From NCBI GenBank assembly GCA_025936115.1, contig JAICTZ010000008.1, forward strand, positions 62,001-126,000: DNA of 64,000 nucleotides, read 5' to 3'. The DNA comes from Polyangiaceae bacterium (GTDB lineage Bacteria > Myxococcota_A > Polyangia > Polyangiales > Polyangiaceae). Below, in pieces: positions 50,444 through 59,279 of the stretch; within the stretch, counting starts at the first letter, position 1; each line of letters opens with the position of its first letter. The notes under the pieces are model-generated. The model was not told the DNA's origin, searched no databases, and worked only from the letters and a program-made list of their open reading frames with translations. Both the position numbers and the translations under genes were made by a program.

Positions 50444-51085
50444 ATGGCCGTTAGTTCCGTCACCGAGCAGACCTTCGAGCAAGAAGTGCTCATGAGCGAA
50501 GTCCCCGTCCTCGTGGAGTTTTCCGCGGAATGGTGCGGGCCGTGCAAGGTCGTGGCGCCGGAGCTCGCCGCCCTTTCGAGCGAGCTCGCTGACAAGGCCA
50601 AGATCGTCACGATCGACATCGATCGTTCACCGAACTTGTCGCGCCAGCTCGGCGTCCAGTCCGTGCCCACGTTCGTCGTGTTTCACCAGGGCCGCCCCGC
50701 GGGCGGCAAAGTCGGTGCACTGAAGCGCACGCAGCTGCGGGAGATGCTCGAGCCATATTTGCCGCGTGCCGAAGGCGCGCTCAAACCGGACGAGGTGTTC
50801 CAGCTCCTGCGCGCCGGCCGCATCAGCATCGTCGACACGCGCGAGCCGGCGGTCTACGGCCGCGCGCACATCCCCGGAGCCACGAGCATGCCCGCCGAGG
50901 AGATCGAAGGTCGCCTCGCCGAGCTCTTCATGCTCGGAACGCCGCCGATTCTGTATTGCCGGCAAGGCGATCGCACGAAGGAGCTGGTCGCAAAGCTCGT
51001 CGAACAGGGCTTGCAGGTCGGTTTCCTCGAAGGCGGCGTGCTCGCTTGGGAAGCCGCCGGCTTGCCGATGGAACGGCCCGACTGA
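50444..51085 (+). CDS. thioredoxin-rhodanese fusion protein
   Basis: A 213-residue cytoplasmic protein. Residues 1-107 form a thioredoxin domain with the intact redox motif WCGPCK (28-33) and the cis-proline context SVPTFVV. Residues 115-210 form a rhodanese domain whose active loop is CRQGDRT with the catalytic Cys. The combination suggests sulfur transfer from a persulfide with direct thiol reduction, for example in sulfur relay or detoxification. The ATG at 50444 lies 13 bp after the end of repeat copy B, so promoter and ribosome site overlap or follow that element. Confidence 0.93.
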   Translation: MAVSSVTEQTFEQEVLMSEVPVLVEFSAEWCGPCKVVAPELAALSSELADKAKIVTIDIDRSPNLSRQLGVQSVPTFVVFHQGRPAGGKVGALKRTQLREMLEPYLPRAEGALKPDEVFQLLRAGRISIVDTREPAVYGRAHIPGATSMPAEEIEGRLAELFMLGTPPILYCRQGDRTKELVAKLVEQGLQVGFLEGGVLAWEAAGLPMERPD

Positions 51086-51086
51086 G

Positions 51087-51114
51087 GCGAAGCCTTGCTC
51101 GAGGTTAGGCTCGC
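51087..51114. terminator. hairpin between convergent thioredoxin and larC genes
   Basis: AGCCT (51091-51095) pairs with AGGCT (51107-51111), and GCG with CGC outside it, around an 11-base loop and one bulge. It lies across the short gap between two genes that point at each other. Without a T run its effect is uncertain. Confidence 0.3.
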
Positions 51115-52493
51115 GACCAGACGGCGAGCGCTTCGGCCAACACCTCACGCACGGGGACGCCCGCACTCGCCGCGGCGCGCTCGCAAGCGTCGAACTCGGG
51201 CTTGGCTTGCGGCGCGCCGTAGGGTCCTTCGCTCACTTTGAGCGGGATCGTGCCGAAACGCGTGGTCACGTCGACCGTGCGTCGCGGTCGCTCGAGCCGT
51301 GAAGCCTGTGTCCAGCGCACTCCGAGCGAGGTCGTTTCGCGCAGCATCACCGCGGCGAGCTGCTCGGCGGCCTCGGCGCGCACGAGCGCCGACAGCACGA
51401 GACCCGGCCGCCCCTTCTTCATCGTGATGGGCGTCGCCCAGGCGTCGAGAGCGCCGGCCGCCATGACCGCAGCGATGGCATGCCCCATGAGCTCGCCGGT
51501 CATGTCGTCGACGTTCGCTTCGAGCACGACGAGCGCGCCCGGCTCGTGACTTACGGCCAGCGGCTCGCCGAGGACGACGCGCAGCGCGTTCGGTCGTCCG
51601 GCGACGACGCGTGTGCCCGCTCCCCACCCGATCCGTTCGACAAGCTGCGACGGCCAGCGCGTGAAATCCTCCGCGACGCTCGCGAGGATCGCGGCGCCCG
51701 TGGGCGTGACATTTTCGAACTCGACGCCGCCGTCGAACGTGGGCACGCCGCGCAGGCACTCGAGCGTCGCCGGCGCCGGGACGGGCAGCTCGCCGTGCGC
51801 GGTGTGCACGTGGCCGTGACCGAGCGGGACCGGCGCCGAGAGCACGCGTGCGCCGAGAAAATCGAAGCAGGCGGCGGCGCCGACCACGTCGAAGAGCGAG
51901 TCCACCGAGCCCACTTCGTGAAACTCGACGGCGTCGAGCGGCACGCGGTGCACGGCGGCTTCGGCGGCGGCAAGCCGCGCAAAAATGCGCTCCGCCAGCG
52001 CCCGTACGCCCGGCTCGAGCGCGGCCGTCGCGAGCAAGCGGCGGATTTCCGCGTACGGTCGCTCGGGCTGCGCGCCGCTCTCCTGCACGGAAAAATACGT
52101 CGCACCGAGCGCGCCGGACTGCGCGCGGCTCACGCTGGCCGTCCCCTCGATTTCGAGCGCAGCAAGCGCGCCGCGCACCACCTCGAACGGTACGCCCAGA
52201 TCCACCAGCGCCGCGACGGTCATGTCGCCCGCAATGCCACTCCACGGATCGAGAAACAAAAGCTTGCCCCGACCCACTCCGCGTTCGAGCGGAACGCGAT
52301 GCGCTTCGGCGTCGCCCGACAGCAGCGTCACGCGCCCGACTGCCGCATGTGAATGGCCGTGAGCATGAGCATGGCCGTGGGCATGTTCGTGTGGATGGGC
52401 GTGCTCGTGCGCCGTCTCTTCCGCCCCGTGCTCATGATCGTGGGGGTGCAGTTGATGCCGTTCGTAATCGTGGTGAGGAGGGACGAAGGTCAT
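51105..52493 (-). CDS. larC: nickel insertion protein LarC with histidine-rich N-terminus
   Basis: A 462-residue LarC (DUF111) protein, which inserts nickel into the pincer cofactor of lactate racemase and related enzymes. The family core starts at about 70 with LFLDPWSGIAGDMTVAALVD and includes FHEVGSVDSLFDVVGAAAC, GHVHTAHGELPVPAPAT and ANVDDMTGELMGHAI. The first 50 residues are packed with His (about 20), a likely nickel-binding store. The N- and C-terminal parts are in one frame, unlike Lactiplantibacillus plantarum where a programmed frameshift joins them. ATG 52493 overlaps the larB stop by 4 bp; an in-frame start further upstream lies inside larB. Confidence 0.92.
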   Translation of the reverse strand: MTFVPPHHDYERHQLHPHDHEHGAEETAHEHAHPHEHAHGHAHAHGHSHAAVGRVTLLSGDAEAHRVPLERGVGRGKLLFLDPWSGIAGDMTVAALVDLGVPFEVVRGALAALEIEGTASVSRAQSGALGATYFSVQESGAQPERPYAEIRRLLATAALEPGVRALAERIFARLAAAEAAVHRVPLDAVEFHEVGSVDSLFDVVGAAACFDFLGARVLSAPVPLGHGHVHTAHGELPVPAPATLECLRGVPTFDGGVEFENVTPTGAAILASVAEDFTRWPSQLVERIGWGAGTRVVAGRPNALRVVLGEPLAVSHEPGALVVLEANVDDMTGELMGHAIAAVMAAGALDAWATPITMKKGRPGLVLSALVRAEAAEQLAAVMLRETTSLGVRWTQASRLERPRRTVDVTTRFGTIPLKVSEGPYGAPQAKPEFDACERAAASAGVPVREVLAEALAVWSRA

Positions 52494-53266
52494 GTACTTT
52501 CGGCGCCCGGGGCTCGGATCAAGCGCAACACGGCCATCGCCGCACCGAAGCCGTTGTCGATGTTGACGACCGTCACGCCCGACGCGCAACTCGTGAGCAT
52601 GCCGAAGAGCGCCGTCAGGCCCTGAAAGGCCGCGCCGTAGCCGATCGAGGTCGGCACGGCGACGACCGGCGCGGCGACGAGTCCTCCGATGACACTGGGA
52701 AGCGCGCCCTCCATGCCGGCCACGACGATGAGCGCCCGCGCGCGACGCAGGGCCGTCACCCGGTCGAGCAAGCGGTGAAGCCCGGCGACGCCGACGTCGA
52801 CGACGCGTTCGGTCGGAACGCCGGCCGCACGCAGCGTTTCGAGCGCTTCTTCGGCGACGGGCAGATCGCTCGTACCCGCGGTCACGACCATGACGGGCGG
52901 CCCCGGCACGACGGCAACCGCGTGCTTCAAGGCGAGCGCGGTGCGCGCGAGCGCGTGGTGCTCGAGCTCGGGCACGGCGGACAGCACTTGCGCAGCCGCC
53001 TCGGGGTCGAGCCGCGTCACGAGCACGTTCTGACCGGCGTCGAGCAGGCTTTTCGCGATGCCGATGATTTGCTCGGCCGTTTTGCCCTGACCGAGAATCA
53101 CCTCGGGCAAGCCCTGGCGGAGCGCGCGGTGGTGATCGACGCGTGCGTAGCCCAAATCCTGGAACGGAAGGTTGCCGAGCTCGACCACGGCTGCTTCCGG
53201 GCGCAACGTGCCGGCACGCACTCGCTCGAGCAGCTCCAAGACGCGTTCTGGGCTCACGTTCGCCAC
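52490..53266 (-). CDS. larB: pyridinium-3,5-biscarboxylate mononucleotide synthase LarB
   Basis: A 258-residue LarB, which carboxylates and hydrolyses nicotinic acid adenine dinucleotide in the first step of nickel-pincer cofactor synthesis. The C-terminal half is an AIR-carboxylase-like domain with VVTAGTSDLPVAEEAL and VVAGMEGALPSVIGGLV, and the N-terminal part shows the family start (LGYARVDHHRALRQGLPEVI). It overlaps larC by 4 bp and the two form a unit. The third cofactor gene, larE, and the racemase larA are not in the window. Confidence 0.93.
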   Translation of the reverse strand: MANVSPERVLELLERVRAGTLRPEAAVVELGNLPFQDLGYARVDHHRALRQGLPEVILGQGKTAEQIIGIAKSLLDAGQNVLVTRLDPEAAAQVLSAVPELEHHALARTALALKHAVAVVPGPPVMVVTAGTSDLPVAEEALETLRAAGVPTERVVDVGVAGLHRLLDRVTALRRARALIVVAGMEGALPSVIGGLVAAPVVAVPTSIGYGAAFQGLTALFGMLTSCASGVTVVNIDNGFGAAMAVLRLIRAPGAEST

Positions 53267-53399
53267 GTTTAGCGCAGGCTGCCCGGCTCGTCGAACGACC
53301 GAGAGAGCTCAGCGTGACCTACCACCGAGGGCGCGCGCCGCACGGCGCTCTTCTGGGCTGGTCACGACTCACGAACTCGCGTCCAATGCGGATCCGTCG

Positions 53400-53939
53400 A
53401 TGCTTCCCGCCCCGCTCCTCGGCTTCACTTTGGGCGTCCTCTTTGCCTGGATGGCGCGGCACGAAATGGCTCGCGCGGCCTCCACCGCGCTCGCGAGTCG
53501 TTCGCTTTCCATCGTGGCGCTCTACGCCGTGCTCGTTTTCGGGCCGGCCTGCGCGTACTTTTTGGTGCTCGAGCCGGACTGGGCGGGTGCCTATTTGTTC
53601 GACGCGGGCCGGCGCGCGCGGCTCGTCTCCGTCGCCGGAACGCTGCTCGCGCTCGTGAGCGTACCGTTCGGATTTCTCGTGGCGGCCCCCGCCGCGCGCG
53701 CCCAACGCGCCGTGAGCGTGCTCCGGCTCGGCGCCGTCGCGGGCCTCTCTACGGTGGCGCTGACGCTCGCGCTGTTCCCTCGCCTGTCGATCCGCGCGAC
53801 CTACGCGGAATACCATGGCGACTTCGGCACCGAGTCGGTCGGCCACAGCGCGCTCGGCTGGGGTTTGCTCTGGGTCGCGCTCGTCGTGAGCGGCGCGAGC
53901 GCGTACGTCGCCGCCGTGCTCGGCCGCTCGACGCGCTGA
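53400..53939 (+). CDS. small polytopic membrane protein of unknown function
   Basis: A 179-residue protein with about five hydrophobic helices: LLGFTLGVLFAWMAR, SIVALYAVLVFGPACAYFLVL, LVSVAGTLLALVSVPFGFLV, GAVAGLSTVALTLALF and LGWGLLWVALVVSGASAYVA. No known family or conserved polar motif was recognised. The start at ATG 53400 has only a weak ribosome site. It is divergent from larB across 133 bp and stands 107 bp before the TldE/PmbA gene. Confidence 0.6.
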   Translation: MLPAPLLGFTLGVLFAWMARHEMARAASTALASRSLSIVALYAVLVFGPACAYFLVLEPDWAGAYLFDAGRRARLVSVAGTLLALVSVPFGFLVAAPAARAQRAVSVLRLGAVAGLSTVALTLALFPRLSIRATYAEYHGDFGTESVGHSALGWGLLWVALVVSGASAYVAAVLGRSTR

Positions 53940-54046
53940 ACGGGCGGACTCGTACGCCCGCTGCGAACGAGCCGAAACCGCCGTATCGACCGGCTGCTGC
54001 GTCGAATCGGCGAACGCCGTCGCGACGATGTACTAGATCTAAGCGC

Positions 54047-55411
54047 ATGGCAGCCGACACGGAAGATCGCCTGGCGTCGCTCGCTCGCAACGTGGGGCGG
54101 CGAGCGCTCGAAAAGGGAGCCGACATCGCGGAGGTGGGCGCGCGCGGCGGCTTCGAGCTCAGCGTGAAGGTGCGGCTCGGCAAACCCGAGCTCGTCGAAG
54201 AAGCCGGCCACCACAGCGTCTCACTGCGCGTGTTACGCGGCGGGCGCGTCGCGGTCACGAGCACGAGCGACCTCACCGAGACGGGCATCGCGCGCTGCGT
54301 CGAGGACGCGCTCGAGCTCGTGGAGCTCTCGGAAGTCGATCCTCAAGCCGGCCCGGCCGATCCGAGCGAGCTCAGTCACCCACCCTTCCCCGAGCTCGAG
54401 CTCTTCGATCCGGCCGTAGCCGCCATCGACGGCGAGGAAGCGCTCGCGCGTGCGCTCGCCGGTGAACGCGCGGCGCTCGACTTCGATCGGCGCATCGAGC
54501 TCAGCGAAGGCGCTACGTTCGCGCGCTCCGACTCGGTCGGCGCGCTCTGGCTTTCGAGCGGCTTCGAGGGCGTGCAACGCGGCTCGTACGCCTCGCTCAG
54601 CGTCGTGCCTGTCGTGAGTGACGAGGGCGGGAAAAAGCGGCGCGGCTACTATTGGACGGGATCGCGCTTCGTCGAAAAGCTCGAGGACGCCGGGGAGGTC
54701 GGACGCGAGGCCGCGCGCCGCACGCTCGCGAAGCTCGGCGCGCGTAAGGTGCCGACGACGGAGGCGCCCATCGTGTTCGATCCGGACGTCGCGCGCTCGC
54801 TGCTCGGTAGCTTCGCCGGTTGCATCCTGGGCGGCTCGATCTGGCGCAAGGCGAGCTACTTGCTCGAACGGGAAGGCTCCGCCGTCGCGAGCCCGCTCGT
54901 GAACATCACCGACGATCCGCTGATTGCGCGCGCGCCGGGTTCACGGCCCTACGACGGTGAAGGCCTTGCCTCGCGCAAGAACGTCGTCGTGGAAGACGGG
55001 GTCCTGCGCACGTTCCTGCTCGACTGCTACTCCGCGCGCAAACTCTCGCGCCGTTCGACCGGCTCGGCGAGCCGGGGCGGCGGCAGCATCGGGCCGTCGA
55101 CGACGAACTTCGTGCTGGCGGCAGGGACGACGAGCCCCGAAGACATCATTGCGTCCACCGAGCGCGGGCTCTACGTGACCGAGCTACTCGGCTTCGGCTT
55201 CAATCCCGTCACGGGCGATTTCTCGCGCGGAGCGGCTGGATTTTGGATCGAGAACGGCAAGCGCACGTTCGCCGTGAGCGAGGTGACGATTTCGAGCACG
55301 CTCGATGCCATGCTCAAGAGCATCGACGCCGTCGGCTCGGACCTCGAGCTCAAGACGTCCACCGCCGCACCGACGCTCCGCGTGGCGAAGATGACGATCA
55401 GCGGCGAGTAG
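54047..55411 (+). CDS. TldE/PmbA-like subunit of the TldD/TldE protease
   Basis: A 454-residue protein of the PmbA/TldE family. TldD and TldE form a heterodimer that degrades unfolded or modified peptides and matures some ribosomal peptides and antitoxins. The closing motif GLYVTELLGFGFNPVTGDFS is typical of the family, as are the central strands (SGFEGVQRGSYASLSVVPVV). The zinc motif HExxxH of TldD is absent, so this is the non-catalytic TldE side. No tldD is visible nearby. ATG 54047 gives the expected length. Confidence 0.88.
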   Translation: MAADTEDRLASLARNVGRRALEKGADIAEVGARGGFELSVKVRLGKPELVEEAGHHSVSLRVLRGGRVAVTSTSDLTETGIARCVEDALELVELSEVDPQAGPADPSELSHPPFPELELFDPAVAAIDGEEALARALAGERAALDFDRRIELSEGATFARSDSVGALWLSSGFEGVQRGSYASLSVVPVVSDEGGKKRRGYYWTGSRFVEKLEDAGEVGREAARRTLAKLGARKVPTTEAPIVFDPDVARSLLGSFAGCILGGSIWRKASYLLEREGSAVASPLVNITDDPLIARAPGSRPYDGEGLASRKNVVVEDGVLRTFLLDCYSARKLSRRSTGSASRGGGSIGPSTTNFVLAAGTTSPEDIIASTERGLYVTELLGFGFNPVTGDFSRGAAGFWIENGKRTFAVSEVTISSTLDAMLKSIDAVGSDLELKTSTAAPTLRVAKMTISGE

Positions 55412-55432
55412 GGCCAGCGCGGCCGCGAACAC

Positions 55433-56869
55433 CTACGGTTCGGCGAGGTCGTTCGGCGCGCCCGGCGAGGCTCCCGGCGGCGCATGCGCCCGGAATGCGT
55501 CGTCGTCGTCCGGCGCGTCCGGCGTGCGCCGCGCCATGCTCACGCCGGGCTCGGACGCCGCCAGCGCGGGGAAACGCGACAAGACGGAGCCGCTCACGTC
55601 ACACAGCCGCAAGAGCTCGCCGCCGTTGGCGAGCCCGGCCTGGCCGAGCTTCGTCAGCGTGAGCACACGCGTGCCCGGGGCGAGCGGCACGTCGAGCTCG
55701 GGATCGAGCGCGAACCCGTCCGCCGCGAGCAGCGCGAATTCGCCGGCGGCGAGCCGCGCCGTCGGCAACGGAACGGCGCCGCCAGCGTCCCGGAGCTCGA
55801 GCCCGTCGAGGTCGACCGCTTCGCGACCGTCGTTGACGACTTCGATCCATTCGCTCAGGCTCTCGAGTCCGCGCGGATTCGCGAGCACTTCGTTGATGAC
55901 GAGGTGAGCGCGCGGCGCGGCGCCGGTCACGTATTCGTTCACGAGCGTACGCGCGCCGTTGCGATCGAACGCCGTCGCCGCGAACGAGAGCGGCACGCCG
56001 GACTCGAAGCCGTGCACGACGAGACTCCTGCCCGGTGCGGCAACGCCGAGCAGCGGCTCGGGCGCTTCGACGACCCACAACGACGGCTCGTCCGGGGCAC
56101 GCAAGACGAGCCGGTCATCGTCGATCGCCGCGCAGGCCGGGCCGAGCGCACGTTCCGCGTCGGAGCAGGCGGGCGGCGTCAGCGCAGCAGCAAGGGGTGC
56201 GAGTGGGAGCGGCTCGAGCGCGACGGAGCCTGCGAGCGCCGGAGGAAGCTCGGGCGCGTGCCCGCTCGCGGAGGCGGGCTCCAGGCTGACGCAGTCGTCG
56301 GCAAAGAGCTCTTTTTCACCGACGCCTGCGCGGAGCTCGGCCTCGACGCCGGCCGGCTCGAGCACGACGGCGGCCGGCTCGACGCCGGTCGCGCCCTTGC
56401 CGCAAAATACGCTAAAACCTGCGCCTGCTGCGCTCGTGCGCGGCGGCCATAGTCGCGTCAGCCAGGGCACTAAGCTCGGGTCGACGCTGACCTCGGCGAC
56501 GAGCCCGAGCTCGGGGGTTGCAAGCGAAAACGTACCCTCCCGCAGCGCCTGCGTCGGCGCGACGACGATGTCTTTGCCCTCCGACCAGGCGAGCACATCG
56601 ATTTCGCGCGCGAGCAGCGTGTCAGGCAGGTCACGCGCGGCCACGCGGCGCAAATAGTACGAGCTCAGCGTCCCCGCGAACAGGTGGAAGTCTGCGAGCT
56701 CCGTGCGCCCTCGCTCACCGGGCAGACGCAACCGGAGCACCGCCGGTGCACGTTCGAGCTCGCCGAGAGGCTCGACCCGAACCGCGACGGCAGGGTCCCG
56801 CTGAGCGGCCGGGAGCTCTAGCTGCCCGCAGGCCGCGAGAAAGAAGATGCCGAGGGCGACTCGCCGCAC
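55433..56869 (-). CDS. lipoprotein with lamin-tail domain
   Basis: A 478-residue predicted lipoprotein (signal and lipobox in LGIFFLAACGQ, Cys14). The middle carries beta-rich domains; near residue 325-430 is a lamin-tail domain (LVINEVLANPRGLESLSEWI, then IEVVNDGREAVDLDGLEL), an immunoglobulin-like fold often found at bacterial surfaces beside nucleases or calcium-binding repeats. No enzyme motif was seen. It is convergent with the TldE gene and lies 63 bp after scpB on the same strand. Likely outer-membrane or surface location. Confidence 0.78.
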   Translation of the reverse strand: MRRVALGIFFLAACGQLELPAAQRDPAVAVRVEPLGELERAPAVLRLRLPGERGRTELADFHLFAGTLSSYYLRRVAARDLPDTLLAREIDVLAWSEGKDIVVAPTQALREGTFSLATPELGLVAEVSVDPSLVPWLTRLWPPRTSAAGAGFSVFCGKGATGVEPAAVVLEPAGVEAELRAGVGEKELFADDCVSLEPASASGHAPELPPALAGSVALEPLPLAPLAAALTPPACSDAERALGPACAAIDDDRLVLRAPDEPSLWVVEAPEPLLGVAAPGRSLVVHGFESGVPLSFAATAFDRNGARTLVNEYVTGAAPRAHLVINEVLANPRGLESLSEWIEVVNDGREAVDLDGLELRDAGGAVPLPTARLAAGEFALLAADGFALDPELDVPLAPGTRVLTLTKLGQAGLANGGELLRLCDVSGSVLSRFPALAASEPGVSMARRTPDAPDDDDAFRAHAPPGASPGAPNDLAEP

Positions 56870-56933
56870 GCCCTGGCATCGGCTCGACCACTCAGCCGGT
56901 TGCGCGAATCAGAGCGCGCGCGTGGACGCACGC

Positions 56934-58106
56934 TCATTTCTTCTTCTTGGGCTGAGGCTTCGGCTGGGCCTTTGGCGCGGGCTTCTGAGGCTTTTCTTCG
57001 ACTTTTTCGTCGTCGTCCTCCCCCTCGTCGTCTTCGTCTTCGTCGTCTTCGTCGTCTTCGTCGTCCCCCTCCTCGTCTTCGTCGTCATCGTCGTCCTCGT
57101 CATCCCCCTCCTCATCATCCTCTCCCTCTTCGGCCTCGTCGTCGTCCTCCCCCTCTTCGTCTTCTTCGTCTTCGTCATCGTCGTCCCCGTCTTCGTCGTC
57201 ATCCCCCTCGTCTTCGTCCTCGCCGTCTTCGTCGCCGGCTTCCTCGTTCTCGGCACGGTCTTCGGCTTCGTCCGCGTCGACGGCCTCGGTCACCGCCGCG
57301 TCTTCCGGCCCCACTGACCCCGCCGCCTCGTCACCCACGGTTTCGACGCCGGACGCGACGCCGCCCATCGCTTCCGCCAGTGCTTCAGCCGATTCCGAGC
57401 CAGGCACAGCCGAAGCCCCTTCGATGGGTCCCTCGGGCGCGCTCACTCCGAGCTCCGTTTCGAACGTCTGCCGCGATTCTTCGCTGAGCTCGGTGTACTC
57501 GCGCAGCGTCGGCAAATCGCGCAGCGACTTGAGACTAAAGGCCTCGAGAAAGCTCGGCGTGGTGCCGTAAAGCATGGGGCGACCGGGCTCGTCCTTCTTG
57601 CCGATGATGCGCACGAGATCGCGCTCGAGCAGACCCTTGAGCACGGGGCCCGAGTCGACGCCTCGGACGTCGTCGATCTCCGGGCGCGTGATCGGCTGCC
57701 GGTATGCGACGATGGCGAGCGTCTCGAGCTGCGCGCGCGACAGACGCGTCGGCCTGAGCGAAAGGTATTGGCGGAGCCGCTCGGCGTAGAGTGGGTTAGA
57801 CCGAAAAGCGTAACCGCCCGCAACCTCTTCGAGTCGCATGCCGCGCTCGGCGTGCTCGCGTTGGATTTCTTCGATGAGCTCGGAGGCGCGCGCACGATCG
57901 ACGCGCGCGCCGCGCGCGATCTCTTTGAGCTCGAGCGGTCGATCGGAGACGAACACGAGCGCCTCGATCAACCCCTTCAGAAAACCAGCCGTGTCCGCGA
58001 TCGAGCTCTCGTCCGCCGCCGGGCCGTCGCCGATCAGGGCGCTTTCAGCGGGCTCCGGTGCCTGCTCTTCGCCCGCCGTCTGCTCCACGTTCTCTTCAAC
58101 CATCAT
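56934..58106 (-). CDS. scpB: segregation and condensation protein ScpB with a very long acidic tail
   Basis: A 390-residue ScpB, a kleisin-binding subunit of the SMC condensin complex that organises the chromosome. The two winged-helix domains lie at about 40-220 (LKGLIEALVFVSDRPLELKE; LETLAIVAYRQPITRPEIDD; LLERDLVRIIGKKDEPGRPM). After a 60-residue linker comes a tail of about 110 residues of nearly pure Asp/Glu with Gly and Ala, closed by a Lys/Pro end. Typical ScpB has about 190-220 residues. ATG 58106 has the ribosome site AGGAA and overlaps scpA by 11 bp. Confidence 0.93.
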   Translation of the reverse strand: MMVEENVEQTAGEEQAPEPAESALIGDGPAADESSIADTAGFLKGLIEALVFVSDRPLELKEIARGARVDRARASELIEEIQREHAERGMRLEEVAGGYAFRSNPLYAERLRQYLSLRPTRLSRAQLETLAIVAYRQPITRPEIDDVRGVDSGPVLKGLLERDLVRIIGKKDEPGRPMLYGTTPSFLEAFSLKSLRDLPTLREYTELSEESRQTFETELGVSAPEGPIEGASAVPGSESAEALAEAMGGVASGVETVGDEAAGSVGPEDAAVTEAVDADEAEDRAENEEAGDEDGEDEDEGDDDEDGDDDDEDEEDEEGEDDDEAEEGEDDEEGDDEDDDDDEDEEGDDEDDEDDEDEDDEGEDDDEKVEEKPQKPAPKAQPKPQPKKKK

Positions 58107-59136
58107 TTTCGTTCCTGTCAGCGTCCGGCTGCTTGCCCTCGGCTTCATCCTCGTCGTCGTCCCCGAGTAGCGACTCGTAGTCTTCGAGCTGCTCGTCGGC
58201 CTCGAGCGACGAGTCGTCGTCTTCGTGCTCGCGCTCGTCCTCGGCGTCCTCGGCTCCGTAGTCAGTCGAGGCGCTCTCGCCCTCGAGCTCCGAGGCGCCC
58301 GACAAGTCGTCTTGGACCGAAAGCTCGATCTCGATCGGGCCGAGCGCGTCGTCTTGGAACAAGCGCGTGAGCCTGAGGCGCGTCATCTCGAGCAGCGCCA
58401 GGAACGTGATGATGATGTCGGCCCGCGTCGTCTGGCCCTCGAAGAGATCGAGGAAGCCGAGGCGCTTGCGTTCACGCAAAATTTCCGACAGCTGATTGAT
58501 GCGATCGGTGATCGAAAAGCGTTCGAAATCGATCTGATGATCGACCGTCGCCTTCGCGCGGGAGAGCACCACCTGAAACGCGTCGAGCAGGCGAAACAGA
58601 CTGAGCCCCGACACGCGCGCCGGGCCGTGCGCTTCCAGGCCCGGCACACCGTGGGCAAAGACGTCGCGACCGAGCACGGGCGACGCCGCCAGCTGCTCGG
58701 CTGCATGCTTGTATTTCTGATACTCGAGCAAGCGGCGCACGAGCTCGGCTCGGGGATCGACCTCTGCCTCCTGCTCGTCTTCCTGATCCTCGGGCACGGC
58801 AGGGAGCAGCTGCTTCGACTTGATGTGCGCGAGCGTCGCCGCCATCACGAGGTATTCGCTCGCGACGTCGATGTTGAGCTCCTGCATCAACGTCACGTAT
58901 TCGACGAATTTCGCCGCAACGAACGCGATCGGGATGTCGAAGATATCGAGCTCGTGCTCCTCGATCAGGTGGAGCAGTAGATCGAGCGGCCCCTCGAACG
59001 TGGGCAGCGCAACGCGGTAGCCGCCCGGCGTCTCGCGCTCCTCGGCGGCGGTCGGGGCCGCCGGGGCCGGCTCGACAGAGGACGCGCCTTCGCCCACGGT
59101 CGGGGCGGGTGCGTCCGGAGCAGACGGCTCGTTCAT
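58096..59136 (-). CDS. scpA: segregation and condensation protein ScpA with acidic tail
   Basis: A 346-residue ScpA kleisin, which bridges the SMC heads. The N-terminal signature FEGPLDLLLHLIEEHELDIF (about 49-68) binds SMC; DIPIAFVAAKFVEYV and ASEYLVMAATLAHIKSKQLL follow. The C-terminal winged-helix (LGFLDLFEGQTTRADIIITF to LTRLFQDDALGPIEI) binds the other SMC head. A tail of about 70 residues rich in Asp and Glu extends beyond the usual end, matching that of ScpB. It overlaps scpB by 11 bp and starts at ATG 59136 after a short divergent gap. Confidence 0.95.
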   Translation of the reverse strand: MNEPSAPDAPAPTVGEGASSVEPAPAAPTAAEERETPGGYRVALPTFEGPLDLLLHLIEEHELDIFDIPIAFVAAKFVEYVTLMQELNIDVASEYLVMAATLAHIKSKQLLPAVPEDQEDEQEAEVDPRAELVRRLLEYQKYKHAAEQLAASPVLGRDVFAHGVPGLEAHGPARVSGLSLFRLLDAFQVVLSRAKATVDHQIDFERFSITDRINQLSEILRERKRLGFLDLFEGQTTRADIIITFLALLEMTRLRLTRLFQDDALGPIEIELSVQDDLSGASELEGESASTDYGAEDAEDEREHEDDDSSLEADEQLEDYESLLGDDDEDEAEGKQPDADRNENDG

Positions 59137-59279
59137 GGTCGGCGGAGCCTACATCACCGTTTCCAAGGCGCGACAAGCGCCGTAGAAAGACGCGGACGAG
59201 CGTGATTTCCTCAAGCATTCCGCAGGCTGGTCGAGCGGAGCACGCGCGGACGCGAGCTTTTCAGGCTAGGCTTCGGGCC

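Noticed and set aside
56900..57487. Plus-strand open frames opposite the acidic tail of ScpB
   Set aside because: They translate to Arg/Pro- or Val/Phe-rich strings that mirror the repeated GTC/CTC bases of the acidic codons; no domain and no start context.
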